This document shows positions 8,196-16,887 of a stretch of 45,843 nucleotides of DNA, piece by piece. Location: positions 1 through 45,843 of the forward strand of contig CAMWXP010000008.1 of assembly GCA_947178255.1 (NCBI GenBank), in the 5' to 3' direction. This DNA comes from an uncultured Clostridia bacterium (GTDB lineage Bacteria > Bacillota > Clostridia > Christensenellales > Pumilibacteraceae). The position numbers and the translations under genes are program-made. The notes under the pieces are model-generated. The model had not been told where the DNA came from. It searched no databases and was given only the letters and a program-made list of their open reading frames with translations. The stretch's first letter is position 1. The number at the start of each line of letters is the position of its first letter.

Positions 8196-9110
8196 TTAAA
8201 TGATTATAAACCTATTTAGTAGTTCGCGCAAAAACGCAGTGTCGCCGCGCAATGCTTCCAGCGTGTCCGCCGCGTCGTTAAGCATAGTGTTAAGCATTTT
8301 TTTGGCTTCATCCAAATCGACGTAGTTCATAATGCTTGTGCTGGTAATTCTGTCTCCGTTTATATATTCGGAAATATCGTCGTAAAGCTGAAAAGCTGCG
8401 CCGAACGCTTCGCCAAACCCGCTTGCCAATGTGTAGTTAAGCAAAAGCCTATCATCGGACATATCGGCTGCTGCGGTTTCGTCTGTCGATTGTCCCTCCA
8501 AAAATGCCTTACACTTTTTGTAATCGAGATTATTTCCGAGCGCAAAACCACCGATACACGCAAGCTTGATGAGCGCACCCGTTTTGTGCCTGTACATTTC
8601 CAGCAAATCTTCGACGTTATCTATTTTGCCGTACAAATCGCAATACTGGCCGTGAATAAGCCCACCGTCCCCGCACATATCCTTAAACATACAAAACGGC
8701 CCGACTTCCAGCGCCGGCGTGGGCATGCTCAAAATTCTATATGCCAAATCCATAAGCGCGTCACCCGCTAAAAGCGCCAAGCCCTCGCCGTACTTTTTGT
8801 GAACCGTAGGTTTGCCGCGACGGTAATCGTCGTTATCCATGCACGGCATATCGTCATGAATAAGCGAATATGCATGCAGTATTTCCAACCCGCAAGCAAA
8901 GCGCAAGGCGTAATAATCGGCAGGAGCAAACATATTATGCCATTCGAGCATAAGGATAGGCCTAAGTCGCTTTCCTCCCGGAAAAAGCGCATACTCCAGC
9001 ACTTCCTTAAAATCGGCGGAATAATTAAGCTCGCCTATTATTTTTTTCAGCTCGGCGTCTATTTGCTCTTTGTAGCCGTCCGAATATTTTTTGTACTCGT
9101 CAATTTTCAT
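8196..9110 (-). CDS. ispA: Polyprenyl (geranyl/farnesyl) diphosphate synthase
   Basis: A 304-residue all-alpha prenyltransferase that extends DMAPP with IPP, probably to farnesyl diphosphate. The first aspartate-rich motif is IHDDMPCMDND (DDxxxxD type), and the second is LYDDISEYING; GKRLRP binds IPP. The chosen ATG (9108-9110) overlaps the end of xseB by 11 bases; an upstream in-frame start four codons earlier is possible. A short acidic insertion before the second motif (around ESTDETAAADMSDD-like residues 215-230) is somewhat unusual. The product feeds uppS (33528-34229). Confidence 0.92.
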   Translation of the reverse strand: MKIDEYKKYSDGYKEQIDAELKKIIGELNYSADFKEVLEYALFPGGKRLRPILMLEWHNMFAPADYYALRFACGLEILHAYSLIHDDMPCMDNDDYRRGKPTVHKKYGEGLALLAGDALMDLAYRILSMPTPALEVGPFCMFKDMCGDGGLIHGQYCDLYGKIDNVEDLLEMYRHKTGALIKLACIGGFALGNNLDYKKCKAFLEGQSTDETAAADMSDDRLLLNYTLASGFGEAFGAAFQLYDDISEYINGDRITSTSIMNYVDLDEAKKMLNTMLNDAADTLEALRGDTAFLRELLNRFIII

Positions 9111-9357
9111 CGTTATCACCAAGAGACGGCATAATCACCAAATCAAGCTGCTTGTTAAGCTCGGTAATACGCGCATTTAACTGTGCCAAATCCTCGACGC
9201 ATTGCTTGGCGATTTTAAGCCCGCTCTCGTACAGGCTCATACTGTCTTCTAACGTTACGTCGGGATCGTTTTCCAGCCTTTGGACTATCTTTTGCAACTC
9301 GTCCAATTTATTTTCAAAATCGCCCGAAGCGAGTGTGTTTATATTTTCGTTTTTCAT
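9100..9357 (-). CDS. xseB: Exodeoxyribonuclease VII small subunit
   Basis: An 85-residue helical protein with the family core FENKLDELQKIVQRLE and LEDSMSLYESGLKIAKQC. It forms helical hairpins that bind the C-terminal segment of XseA. A good AGGAGG lies nine bases before the ATG. It is located directly after xseA and overlaps ispA, as in B. subtilis. Confidence 0.94.
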   Translation of the reverse strand: MKNENINTLASGDFENKLDELQKIVQRLENDPDVTLEDSMSLYESGLKIAKQCVEDLAQLNARITELNKQLDLVIMPSLGDNDEN

Positions 9358-9371
9358 AGTCGTATCCTCCT

Positions 9372-10616
9372 TTATTTCCGATCATTTTGCTTTATCGAAG
9401 TTATATGCGCCTTGGCCGTGCCGTCCGAAAAAATCAAATCTACATCGTCGTCGATACTAAGCCCCGCCGCACCCGAAATGCGCTTGCCTCTTTTTGCAAC
9501 CGCCGCGTAACCGACCCTGATAATTCTATGCGGATCGAGCGCAGAAAGCAGCGCCGTCAGCTTGTCGGTCTTGGCCCGACTTGCCGTATACCTTAACGCC
9601 AAAGCCGATTTCATACGCGCGGCACAATCGGATGTGCTATCAATAAACGCTTGCAGCCTCTTGCCTGCGCCGTGTCGCAAATCGGTTGCAGTGGAGCGCA
9701 ACAGTCCATACTGATTGCTTATCCGCTTTGTTGCTGCATAAGTGGTAGCTTTGCCTAATCTATTCAATCTCAGCACACTGCGCCGATATCTGCTTTCAAT
9801 ACTCGACTTGATTGCCGAAGTATATGCAACAATGTCGGTTATAATCCTGCTTGCGTGAGCGTTTACCACTTGCCCCGCTATGGACGGCGTGCCCGCTCGC
9901 GTACCCGCGCAATAGTCACATAGCGTGTAATCAACCTCATGCCCTACGGCGGAAATAATAGGTATGCGCGACGTCGCTACCGCAACGGCAAGCTGCTCGT
10001 CGTTGAATACGTCCAAATCCTCGTCGCTACCGCCGCCACGGCAAAGCACTATCGCGTCGGTGTTGTACGATTGCAGTTTGGCTATTGCGTCGCATATCCT
10101 CGCCGCCGCACCCTCGCCCTGCACCTTTACGGGATAAACCTCTATAACAACAAACGGATTTTCGTCGTGCACCACGCGAATAAAGTCGCGTATTGCAGCG
10201 CCGTCGGGACTTGTAACTGCAACCACGCGTACAATATATTTTGGCAGCTGCGGTCTATCTGTAAAATACCCTTTTTCGTACAACGATTGTTTAAGCTGCA
10301 ACAGCTTGGTGTTTTTGTCGCCTACACCCTTTAAAAAAAATTCCGAATAGGTAAATGTTACAGAATTGCGCTTGTCGTAAAAATTGACCGATCCACGCAG
10401 CGCTATAAACGCACCCTTCTCTATCTTGTCGCGCGACGAAAAATGCACGCAACGCACCGAGAACGCACCGTCCGACAAAACCAAAAAAGTATGTTTGTCC
10501 GAATAAGATACTTCCGCAACTTCGCCCGAAAGCGTTATGTCGTGCAAAAGCTCCTCGTCCTCAAACACACCCTTGATGTATCTGGAAAGCTGCGATACGG
10601 TCATTTGCCTATTCAT
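9372..10616 (-). CDS. xseA: Exodeoxyribonuclease VII large subunit
   Basis: A 414-residue catalytic subunit degrading single-stranded DNA from both ends. An N-terminal OB fold (about 5-100, TVSQLSRYIKGVFE and LSGEVAEVS) is followed by the nuclease domain with VTSPDGAAIRDF, ARICDAIA, IVLCRGGGSDEDLDVFND and SAVGHEVDYTLCDYCAGTRAGTPS, then a coiled-coil C-terminus. The ATG at 10614-10616 overlaps the folD stop by eight bases; upstream starts lie within folD and would add non-homologous residues. An ATG four codons downstream is also possible. Confidence 0.94.
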   Translation of the reverse strand: MNRQMTVSQLSRYIKGVFEDEELLHDITLSGEVAEVSYSDKHTFLVLSDGAFSVRCVHFSSRDKIEKGAFIALRGSVNFYDKRNSVTFTYSEFFLKGVGDKNTKLLQLKQSLYEKGYFTDRPQLPKYIVRVVAVTSPDGAAIRDFIRVVHDENPFVVIEVYPVKVQGEGAAARICDAIAKLQSYNTDAIVLCRGGGSDEDLDVFNDEQLAVAVATSRIPIISAVGHEVDYTLCDYCAGTRAGTPSIAGQVVNAHASRIITDIVAYTSAIKSSIESRYRRSVLRLNRLGKATTYAATKRISNQYGLLRSTATDLRHGAGKRLQAFIDSTSDCAARMKSALALRYTASRAKTDKLTALLSALDPHRIIRVGYAAVAKRGKRISGAAGLSIDDDVDLIFSDGTAKAHITSIKQNDRK

Positions 10617-11454
10617 GCACGGCACCGTCCACGGTATTACAAAGCAGCATAGCAACCGTCATAGGTCCCACGCCGCCGGGTACGGGCGTAATATAACCCG
10701 CAACTTCTTTTACTCCGTCAAAGTCAACGTCGCCGCACAGTCCGTTTTCGTCGCGATTCATGCCGACGTCTATAACGATAGCGCCGGGCTTGACCATATC
10801 CGCCGTAATAAATTTGCTCTTACCTATTGCCACGACAAGTATATCGGCTGATAGCGTTATTTCCTTTAAGTTTACGGTACGGCTGTGACAAACTGTAACC
10901 GTGGCGTCGTTAGCAAGAAGCAGCGCCGCAACCGGTTTACCTACTATATTGGAGCGCCCCACTACGATCGCATGCTTGCCCTGTATAGGCACACCGGTAG
11001 ATTTGATAAGTTCTATTATTCCGCGCGGCGTACAAGCCACAGTGCCGTCCTTTTCACCTAAAAACAGCTTGCCGGCGTTGACGGCGTGAAATCCGTCCGC
11101 GTCCTTTTTCGGATCTATTTCGGCAAGCACGGCACGCTCGTCAATATGCTTAGGTAGCGGAAGCTGCACTAAAATTCCATCCACTTGCGCGTCGGCATTC
11201 AGTGTATGAATAAGTTCGACAAGCTGCTCGTTTTTTATATTCTCGTCAAGCTCATAGCTGAGAGAGCGTATATTACACTCGTTACACGCCTTTATTTTGT
11301 TGCGCACGTACACTGCGGAAGCGGGATTAAAACCTACACGAATAACGGCAAGACCGACCTTGCGCCCGTAACGGTTTTCAAACTCGTTGGCGCGAATCAG
11401 TACTTGGCTTCTTATTTTTGCGGCAAGCGCTTTGCCGTCTATGATTTCAGCCAT
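10609..11454 (-). CDS. folD: Bifunctional methylene-THF dehydrogenase / methenyl-THF cyclohydrolase
   Basis: A 281-residue NADP-dependent enzyme interconverting one-carbon folates. The catalytic region YVRNKIKACNECNI contains the YxxxK motif; VDGILVQLPLPKHID, DADGFHAVNAG, CTPRGIIELI, the nucleotide-binding GRSNIVGKPVAALL and the C-terminal TPVPGGVGPMTVAMLL are all present. Overlaps nusB by eight bases at its start and xseA at its end, consistent with one operon. Confidence 0.96.
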   Translation of the reverse strand: MAEIIDGKALAAKIRSQVLIRANEFENRYGRKVGLAVIRVGFNPASAVYVRNKIKACNECNIRSLSYELDENIKNEQLVELIHTLNADAQVDGILVQLPLPKHIDERAVLAEIDPKKDADGFHAVNAGKLFLGEKDGTVACTPRGIIELIKSTGVPIQGKHAIVVGRSNIVGKPVAALLLANDATVTVCHSRTVNLKEITLSADILVVAIGKSKFITADMVKPGAIVIDVGMNRDENGLCGDVDFDGVKEVAGYITPVPGGVGPMTVAMLLCNTVDGAVHE

Positions 11455-11848
11455 TAGCCACCTCTTTTATAACCGAAGCAAGTATGCCGTTTATAAAAGC
11501 GTGGCTCTTTACGTCCGAATATGTTTTGGCAATTTCCACAACCTCGTTGGCGACTACCGCCGGAGGAGTGTCGGTATATTTGATTTCGTAGCATGAAAGC
11601 AATAAAAGTGCAAGATCGGTTTTGTAAATCCTGTCGTACTCGTAGCCCTTGGCGTACTTGACTATTGTAGCTTTCAGGTCGTCCAAATGCTCGGCAATAC
11701 CTGTTGTCATGCCGTTTATATAATTGATAGAATCGCAATCGGTATCGCCGTCCAACAGCTCGTCACGAGTTTCGTTGTTGTATTGTCCGGTCATAACCAT
11801 TTCGTAAGTAAGTTTAAACGCGATCTCACGCGCGGCGCGTCGTTTCAT
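11447..11848 (-). CDS. nusB: Transcription antitermination factor NusB
   Basis: A 133-residue all-alpha protein with the typical start RRAAREIAFKLTYEM and C-terminal VANEVVEIAKTYSDVKSHAFINGILASV. NusB acts with NusE/S10 on rRNA boxA antitermination. It lies between asp23 and folD, the same order as in B. subtilis. Confidence 0.93.
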   Translation of the reverse strand: MKRRAAREIAFKLTYEMVMTGQYNNETRDELLDGDTDCDSINYINGMTTGIAEHLDDLKATIVKYAKGYEYDRIYKTDLALLLLSCYEIKYTDTPPAVVANEVVEIAKTYSDVKSHAFINGILASVIKEVANG

Positions 11849-11859
11849 TCAATGTACTC

Positions 11860-12171
11860 CTAATGCTTCAAAAATTTAACGGAAATAATGTTGATATTGA
11901 TTACGCCCATCTTGTAATCTGTCATTGTTTCCACCGAACGCTTAATGTTATCCTGAACGCGGTACGCGATATCCGAACAGCTTACTTCGCTGTTCACCTC
12001 CAAGTACACGTCGGCGTCGATAGTGTCGCCGTAAATATAACAGCGCACACCCCTGCCGCAAACCGATTCGACCCCGCTTATCTCTTGCGCAGCCAAACGT
12101 ATAATCGACCGCAAAACGTTATGTCCGTACGTTATGCCGTTCGATAATGAATTGTTTCGCTTTGCGCTCAT
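11860..12171 (-). CDS. Asp23/Gls24 family envelope protein (YqhY-like)
   Basis: A 103-residue protein of the alkaline-shock Asp23 family, shorter than usual (about 120-135). The family pattern is visible in the VLRSIIRLAAQEISGVESV helix and strand, the VYLEVNSEVSCSDIAYRVQDNIKRSVETM segment (positions 55-85) and the closing VNININ-like strand GVININIISV. In B. subtilis YqhY lies between accBC and nusB and influences acetyl-CoA carboxylase; accB and accC are absent here, so the gene has lost that neighbour. A GAGG six bases before the ATG supports the start. Confidence 0.85.
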   Translation of the reverse strand: MSAKRNNSLSNGITYGHNVLRSIIRLAAQEISGVESVCGRGVRCYIYGDTIDADVYLEVNSEVSCSDIAYRVQDNIKRSVETMTDYKMGVININIISVKFLKH

Positions 12172-12225
12172 TTACAACCTCGACAAATTTACTGACGGCA
12201 GATAGGTAAAATCCACCGTATAAAT

Positions 12226-12254
12226 AGTATAGCATATTGCCATTTAAAACACAA
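12226..12254 (-). promoter_or_regulatory. Sigma-A promoter of the asp23-nusB-folD-xse-ispA-dxs operon
   Basis: Minus-strand TTGTGT (12249-12254), 17-base spacer, TATACT (12226-12231) preceded by TGC (extended -10). About 48 bases of leader precede the asp23 ATG. It lies just after the spoIIIAH terminator. Confidence 0.75.
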
Positions 12255-12278
12255 GTGCTTATAAATAATTTAGAAACA

Positions 12279-12308
12279 AAAAAACGGACGAAATTACGCC
12301 CGTTTTTT
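12279..12308 (-). terminator. Terminator of the spoIIIA operon
   Basis: Stem AAAAAACGG (12279-12287) with CCGTTTTTT (12300-12308), extended inward by CG/CG after one mismatch, ending in a T run on the minus strand. It lies 19 bases after the spoIIIAH stop and separates sporulation genes from the nusB operon. Confidence 0.85.
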
Positions 12309-12326
12309 GCTGTTTTTGTTAGCGAT

Positions 12327-12806
12327 TTATAGGTCGATAGATTTTACGCGCACCTCGCCGACAGTCTTGCCCGTTTCGGTGCAGACCATATCGAGGAGCT
12401 GTGCCGATTCCTGCTCGGTAAGCGCGTCGGACTTGACTATAACGCTGATTTTTTCCTTGCCTACCGTCACGATACAATCGTCAAAGCCAAGCGATTTGAT
12501 AAGCGTTTCGAGGCGCTGCTCGGTGTCTACGCCCGCAACGAGCGCGGCAAGCTCGGTTTCGGCGCTGGCCTTTGCTTCCGCCGAAGTGGCTTCGCTGTTG
12601 ATTATCGTATTGTAATACGACACTGTTTCCTCGCGAGCAGACGTTCTGTCAGCGCGCGACGCGGCAAAGTAATCGCTGTAAGTGAGGTTGCCCTCGGCAT
12701 TAGCGGGGTTGGACGCCGGACGGTTCAAAAAGTAGTTGAGACAGCCCGTCAATACCAAAAGTGCGACCATGCTTGCAAGCACGATAATTTTTTTCTTTTT
12801 ACTCAT
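12327..12806 (-). CDS. spoIIIAH: SpoIIIAH, mother-cell channel component
   Basis: A 159-residue single-pass protein: basic N-terminus, membrane segment IIVLASMVALLVLTGCLNYFL, then an external domain. The C-terminal part (LIKSLGFDDCIVTVGKEKISVIVK and SAQLLDMVCTETG) is the YscJ/FliF-like ring-building fold that binds forespore SpoIIQ. It is shorter than the 218-residue B. subtilis protein, lacking much of the linker. It is the last gene of the operon, nine bases after spoIIIAG, with its own ribosome site and a terminator behind it. Confidence 0.9.
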   Translation of the reverse strand: MSKKKKIIVLASMVALLVLTGCLNYFLNRPASNPANAEGNLTYSDYFAASRADRTSAREETVSYYNTIINSEATSAEAKASAETELAALVAGVDTEQRLETLIKSLGFDDCIVTVGKEKISVIVKSDALTEQESAQLLDMVCTETGKTVGEVRVKSIDL

Positions 12807-12815
12807 AAAAGCCTC

Positions 12816-13256
12816 CTATTTGGATTTTGGATATACCATGATTTTTTCTATGGACAGATCCAGCAGCGTTGATACGGCGTAGATAACGTCCAACTTGACT
12901 TTTGTATTGTTGCCGCCGTCGCACACAATCAGTGCGCCGACCGCCTTTGGATTTTCGGTTGCTCCGCCGCCGAATGTTGTTTGAACACTGCTTCTATCCC
13001 AGTTAATCACAACCGACGCCGAGCCTACTCCCGATATTTGCGACACTATTTTTTCCACCTGCGCGCGCATATTGGTGCAGTAGTCGGTGCTTGCCGTATC
13101 GCCGTCAATCAAAGACGTTGTAGTCGCATTGTCCGAACACGACGCGCAAGAAAAGTAAACCAACAACACTGTGAACATTACCGCCACGCAAGCGATTATT
13201 TGCAAATGCTTTACGTTTTTCAGCTTATTCAGCCATTCCGATATTTTATTACCCAT
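12816..13256 (-). CDS. spoIIIAG: SpoIIIAG, ring-forming channel component
   Basis: A 146-residue protein with one membrane segment (about 20-37, IIACVAVMFTVLLVYFSC) and an external ring-building domain. MRAQVEKIVSQISGVGSASVVINW and PKAVGALIVCDGG followed by VIYAVSTLLDLSIEKIMV are diagnostic of the SpoIIIAG family. In B. subtilis AG forms a large ring in the intermembrane space between mother cell and forespore. It is shorter than the Bacillus protein (229 residues). Overlaps spoIIIAF by eight bases. Three cysteines around the membrane exit (CASC) are unusual but of unknown meaning. Confidence 0.92.
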   Translation of the reverse strand: MGNKISEWLNKLKNVKHLQIIACVAVMFTVLLVYFSCASCSDNATTTSLIDGDTASTDYCTNMRAQVEKIVSQISGVGSASVVINWDRSSVQTTFGGGATENPKAVGALIVCDGGNNTKVKLDVIYAVSTLLDLSIEKIMVYPKSK

Positions 13257-13716
13257 ACGCCATAACCGCCTCCTTTTCTATACCGAAGTATTCGGCAAGC
13301 AATTTTTTAATTTCACTGTTATTTATATGCTGGCCGTTTTGCATAATGCTTGAATCGGAAATTTTTGCAGTAACTGATTTTACTTTGTATCCGTCCATTT
13401 GCACAAACACCTCTACCCCGTCGTAACCGTTCTGTTTTAGATACTGCTTAGCGGCACGGGCTACATATTCCCCGCGCTTATCATCCGAGTACTTAATATA
13501 CTCGGTATCTATCTTTACGGTGTCAGCGGTAAAATCGAAATCGAATCCGTTTTTGATTAGATTGGGTAACGGCGTGACTATAACCAGTACCGCTAACGTT
13601 GCCATTACAGAGCGTATAACGCCGCGTGTTTTACCCTGCGGCAACAGCATTTCCGCAACCGTACAAATAACCGCCAACCCCAATAACGTAAGTCCCCAAG
13701 CCGCAAAAGAACTCAT
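13249..13716 (-). CDS. spoIIIAF: SpoIIIAF, membrane component of the sporulation channel
   Basis: A 155-residue protein with two N-terminal membrane segments (WGLTLLGLAVICTVAEMLLP and VIRSVMATLAVLVIVTPL) and a soluble C-terminal domain with a helix-strand pattern. The motif MLLPQGKTRGVIRSV is the family landmark. The ATG at 13714-13716 overlaps the spoIIIAE stop (ATGA); a longer upstream reading frame would lie inside spoIIIAE and is not supported. Confidence 0.9.
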   Translation of the reverse strand: MSSFAAWGLTLLGLAVICTVAEMLLPQGKTRGVIRSVMATLAVLVIVTPLPNLIKNGFDFDFTADTVKIDTEYIKYSDDKRGEYVARAAKQYLKQNGYDGVEVFVQMDGYKVKSVTAKISDSSIMQNGQHINNSEIKKLLAEYFGIEKEAVMAYG

Positions 13717-14915
13717 AACGCCATATTCCCCGTACAAATAGTCATCGAGAGGAAAAGTATATACAAAAAAGTCATAGCACACACGACCGCGTTCATAGCC
13801 GACGACGACTTTGAAATCGTGGTTAGTATGCCGCTGAACTTTTCCCCGCCAAGCGGCTCTGCTATCGCCGCAGTAAGTTTTAGCGTGAGCGTGAACACGG
13901 CAAGCTTGGATATTACGGGCACGGCAAACAGTACTATCAGCACGATTGCACTGGAACCCAACGCGTTCTTTATAAGCACGTTACCCGCCATTACAAAATC
14001 GAAGCCCTGCGACAAATATCCGCCTATTATCGGCACGTACTTCGACACGGCAAACTTGGCGGCACGCACCGATATCCCGTCGCTTACCGAAGCGGTTATG
14101 CCAGAAACGCCTATAATGGTAACGAACAAAAAGAACGCAGTACCCAAAAACCACTTGCATGCCGAGCGGAAAAATTCGGCGGTCTTATCCAATTTTACCG
14201 CACCAAAAACCGAGCCTATTATATCGAATACCATAGCCATTAACAGCGCGGGAAAAGCCAAATATGTAACGACGTTGGTCATACCGCTGCCCAGCACGGC
14301 AATAGACGGCGCGTACACGCTTGCCGACGAGGTTGCGCCCGCCGCCGTCATAAGCGTAATCAACACGGGCGCGACGGCATTTATTTGCGTTTTGAGCGAA
14401 ACTACAAACTTGACGGCATACGCCATTACGGAAGCAAAATAGCCCACGACAAGAGTAACCGCAAGCGTGCCGGTAGCAAAGTACACGACCTTACCCACCG
14501 ATTCGGACGCCGCACGCGCCTTTACCGAATTTACTATATTGTATGCCAGCACGATAGCCAAACAGCCTATCAGCATTGGCATAAATTCAAAGATATCGGC
14601 GCCAAGCAGTGCCAGTGCATACGTTATAACGCTTTTAAAATCGTTTTTAAATTCTCCGTTAGCTACCGCCCGTATGCGCTCTGTAATATCGCCGAAACCG
14701 AAAACCGCTATGCCGTCCGACGAAAGCGTGTCGAGTATGCCTTGAATATCGTTAAGGTTGAGCTTGCCGAGTAAGTCGTCCACGCTGTCACTACCGTCCG
14801 TTTTTGCGGTAGCGTTTGACACGGCGGCACTGTCATCCTCCTTGGAATCTTCGCCCACGCCGCACAAACAAAACAGCGACGCTACTATTATTATCGCAAG
14901 CAAAATCTTTTTCAT
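13713..14915 (-). CDS. spoIIIAE: SpoIIIAE, polytopic channel protein
   Basis: A 400-residue protein with a cleavable signal (MKKILLAIIIVASLFCLCG) and six to eight membrane segments. The central VNSVKARAASESVGKVVYFATGTL-type region and SASVYAPSIAVLGSGMTNVVTYLAFP-type region are typical of SpoIIIAE, a permease-like protein essential for forespore gene expression after engulfment. It overlaps both spoIIIAD (ATGA) and spoIIIAF (ATGA). Length agrees with the family. Confidence 0.94.
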   Translation of the reverse strand: MKKILLAIIIVASLFCLCGVGEDSKEDDSAAVSNATAKTDGSDSVDDLLGKLNLNDIQGILDTLSSDGIAVFGFGDITERIRAVANGEFKNDFKSVITYALALLGADIFEFMPMLIGCLAIVLAYNIVNSVKARAASESVGKVVYFATGTLAVTLVVGYFASVMAYAVKFVVSLKTQINAVAPVLITLMTAAGATSSASVYAPSIAVLGSGMTNVVTYLAFPALLMAMVFDIIGSVFGAVKLDKTAEFFRSACKWFLGTAFFLFVTIIGVSGITASVSDGISVRAAKFAVSKYVPIIGGYLSQGFDFVMAGNVLIKNALGSSAIVLIVLFAVPVISKLAVFTLTLKLTAAIAEPLGGEKFSGILTTISKSSSAMNAVVCAMTFLYILFLSMTICTGNMAL

Positions 14916-15298
14916 GCAAGCAATCCCGCTATAAAGTTGAAAAGCTGTACCACTATGGGCAACGACATTGCCACTATAATAAGCTTACCTGCAAGCGTGA
15001 CCTTGTCCGACAGCGACGAAAGTCCCATGTCGTCCATAATAGACGACGAGAACTCCGTCACATACCCTATCGCTATCACCTTAAACAACAACGTTACCAC
15101 AGACGCGGCAAGCCCAGCTTTTTTCGCCACCGACGATATAACCGAAAATACGTCCGAAAAGTAATTGATTACCGAAAGCACCACCACCAAACCGCCGACA
15201 AGCGCGACTATGGGCGCAAGCTCGCTTTTAGCTTCGCGCAACACCAGTACGCAAAACGCCGTTATCAATGCAATAGCCGCTATCCTGAAAATTTCCAT
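14912..15298 (-). CDS. spoIIIAD: SpoIIIAD
   Basis: A 128-residue membrane protein with four hydrophobic helices; MEIFRIAAIALITAFCVLVLR and the ALVGGLVVVLSVI stretch match SpoIIIAD. Together with SpoIIIAC it resembles small export-apparatus membrane proteins. Its start overlaps the spoIIIAC stop by one base (TGATG). Confidence 0.93.
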   Translation of the reverse strand: MEIFRIAAIALITAFCVLVLREAKSELAPIVALVGGLVVVLSVINYFSDVFSVISSVAKKAGLAASVVTLLFKVIAIGYVTEFSSSIMDDMGLSSLSDKVTLAGKLIIVAMSLPIVVQLFNFIAGLLA

Positions 15299-15495
15299 CA
15301 GTACATTCCGAAAACGGTTTTTAACGTATCGAATAATTGCCCTATCATGTTTATAACCATGATAAGCACGGTAACAAGCCCGGCAAGCGTGACAAGCATG
15401 GCTATTTCATCCTTGTCGGACTTTTTAAGCACCTGGTTTATTATTGCGGTTATCAGTCCGACCGCCGCTATTTTGAAAATAATATTTATGTCCAT
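15298..15495 (-). CDS. spoIIIAC: SpoIIIAC
   Basis: A 65-residue protein with two membrane helices: INIIFKIAAVGLITAIIN and MLVTLAGLVTVLIMVINM, with a short polar loop LKKSDKDE between them, the standard SpoIIIAC layout. The ATG at 15493-15495 follows AGGAG at a good distance; longer readings into spoIIIAB are not supported. Confidence 0.93.
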   Translation of the reverse strand: MDINIIFKIAAVGLITAIINQVLKKSDKDEIAMLVTLAGLVTVLIMVINMIGQLFDTLKTVFGMY

Positions 15496-15502
15496 ATAGC
15501 TC

Positions 15503-15988
15503 CTATAACACCAACACTCCGACGCCCAGTCCAATCAAAAATCCAAGCTTTACGGCAACCGCGCCCATACTCTTGTACTTTTGTTCGGCATCGGCACGAA
15601 GCTTTTCAAACCGCAGCGACAGCGCGTCCAGCCGCGCGTTTTGCGAGCTTTCGTCCGACCCGCCTATCGCCTCGAACAAATCGGTTATGCCGTCATACGT
15701 AGACTGCGGCAAAAATCCGCGGCTGATTGCGTGCCCCTCGGACTGCCCGCCTACAAAGCCGATATATTCCTTTATGTTTTTTTGCAGCTGAGTACTGCCT
15801 ACCTTTAAGCCGCTAAGCACAACTGAAACGGCGTCTTTTTTGTAGGACAGGTTTTGTTTGAGCGCACTTATCATGCCGCACACGCCGTCCAAATACGAAT
15901 AATTCTTTTTGTACGACAACAATATCATATACCCGCAAAACGTGCCTGCCGCAACACACAAAAACAATATAAACAGTTTTACGCTCAT
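15503..15988 (-). CDS. spoIIIAB: SpoIIIAB
   Basis: A 161-residue protein with an N-terminal and a C-terminal membrane helix around a helical domain. MISALKQNLSYKKDAVSVVL in the middle and the closing VKLGFLIGLGVGVLVL are characteristic. It is distantly related to type II secretion GspF-like membrane proteins, the suggested partner of the ATPase SpoIIIAA. Its ATG overlaps the spoIIIAA stop (ATGA). Confidence 0.92.
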   Translation of the reverse strand: MSVKLFILFLCVAAGTFCGYMILLSYKKNYSYLDGVCGMISALKQNLSYKKDAVSVVLSGLKVGSTQLQKNIKEYIGFVGGQSEGHAISRGFLPQSTYDGITDLFEAIGGSDESSQNARLDALSLRFEKLRADAEQKYKSMGAVAVKLGFLIGLGVGVLVL

Positions 15989-16878
15989 TGCACACCCTCG
16001 TACACCGTTACTGTGCGTAACGGCGGGCCGGACAGCACAACATAGCTGTCAAATACACCATGCGCCACGATATCCGAATATTCATGCTTTGATTTAAGCT
16101 CGTCGATATCCCGCGCATGTGCTGTGGCAATAACCGCAATACCACAAGTGGAAGCGCGGCGCACGTACGGCAAATCGGCGGCAAAAAGCTCGTCGGTCAT
16201 AATAATTTCGGGACTCATATTGGCTATACCCATTTCAAACACCTTGGGCTTGTCCACACCGCTTATAACGTCGGTACAGCACCCGACGTCCAGCGACGGC
16301 ACACCGCCCGACACAGACGCGATTTCGTACTTTTCGTCGCACAACAAAACTGTCCTGCCGCCGTCCGACAACAGCCTACACAGATCGCGCAGTATAGTAG
16401 TTTTGCCCGCGGCAGGCGGCGAAAGTATCAGCGTGTTGTTTATCTGCCCGTTACTTGTTAACTTTTGCGCAAGCACGCCAGCGCAACCCTTAACCTCATG
16501 CGGCAATCGGATATTGACCGAATAAAAATCCTTGACGGCGGTAAGCACACCGCTCTGCATTACGCCCGCGCCGCACACGCCCACCCTTATGCCGCCCGCC
16601 ACCGATATGTACCCGCGTTTTAGCGTGTCCGTAACTGTAAACAGCGAATGTGAGCAAGCACGCATTACTATTTGTTCGGCACTACCGACGCTGGCTATAA
16701 ACGCGGCTGCTCTATCCTTGGTAAGACCGGATTCACACAGAAAATAGTACACGCCGTCATAGCAAACCCTGACCGGTGCGCCGCCTATTATGCGCAATTC
16801 ACTCAGTCTTTGAATGCTCAACCGCTTTGCTATAACTGCGGCGTACTTATCTGGAATAAGCCTGTACAATGCTTCCAT
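15985..16878 (-). CDS. spoIIIAA: SpoIIIAA, ATPase of the sporulation channel
   Basis: A 297-residue secretion-type ATPase. Walker A is SPPAAGKTTILRDLCRLL, Walker B-like residues are in SPEIIMTDEL, and LSELRIIGGAPVRV plus GYISVAGGIRVGVCG are the N-terminal landmarks of the family. It powers the mother-cell side of the SpoIIIA-SpoIIQ channel that sustains the engulfed forespore. First gene of an unbroken eight-gene set ending at 12327. No Shine-Dalgarno sequence precedes the ATG; a sigma-E-like element ends nine bases upstream. Confidence 0.95.
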   Translation of the reverse strand: MEALYRLIPDKYAAVIAKRLSIQRLSELRIIGGAPVRVCYDGVYYFLCESGLTKDRAAAFIASVGSAEQIVMRACSHSLFTVTDTLKRGYISVAGGIRVGVCGAGVMQSGVLTAVKDFYSVNIRLPHEVKGCAGVLAQKLTSNGQINNTLILSPPAAGKTTILRDLCRLLSDGGRTVLLCDEKYEIASVSGGVPSLDVGCCTDVISGVDKPKVFEMGIANMSPEIIMTDELFAADLPYVRRASTCGIAVIATAHARDIDELKSKHEYSDIVAHGVFDSYVVLSGPPLRTVTVYEGVQ

Positions 16879-16887
16879 ACCGTTATA

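Noticed and set aside
11860-12171. Asp23-like gene as accB remnant
   Set aside because: No biotinyl-lysine motif (AMKM) and the fold pattern fits Asp23.
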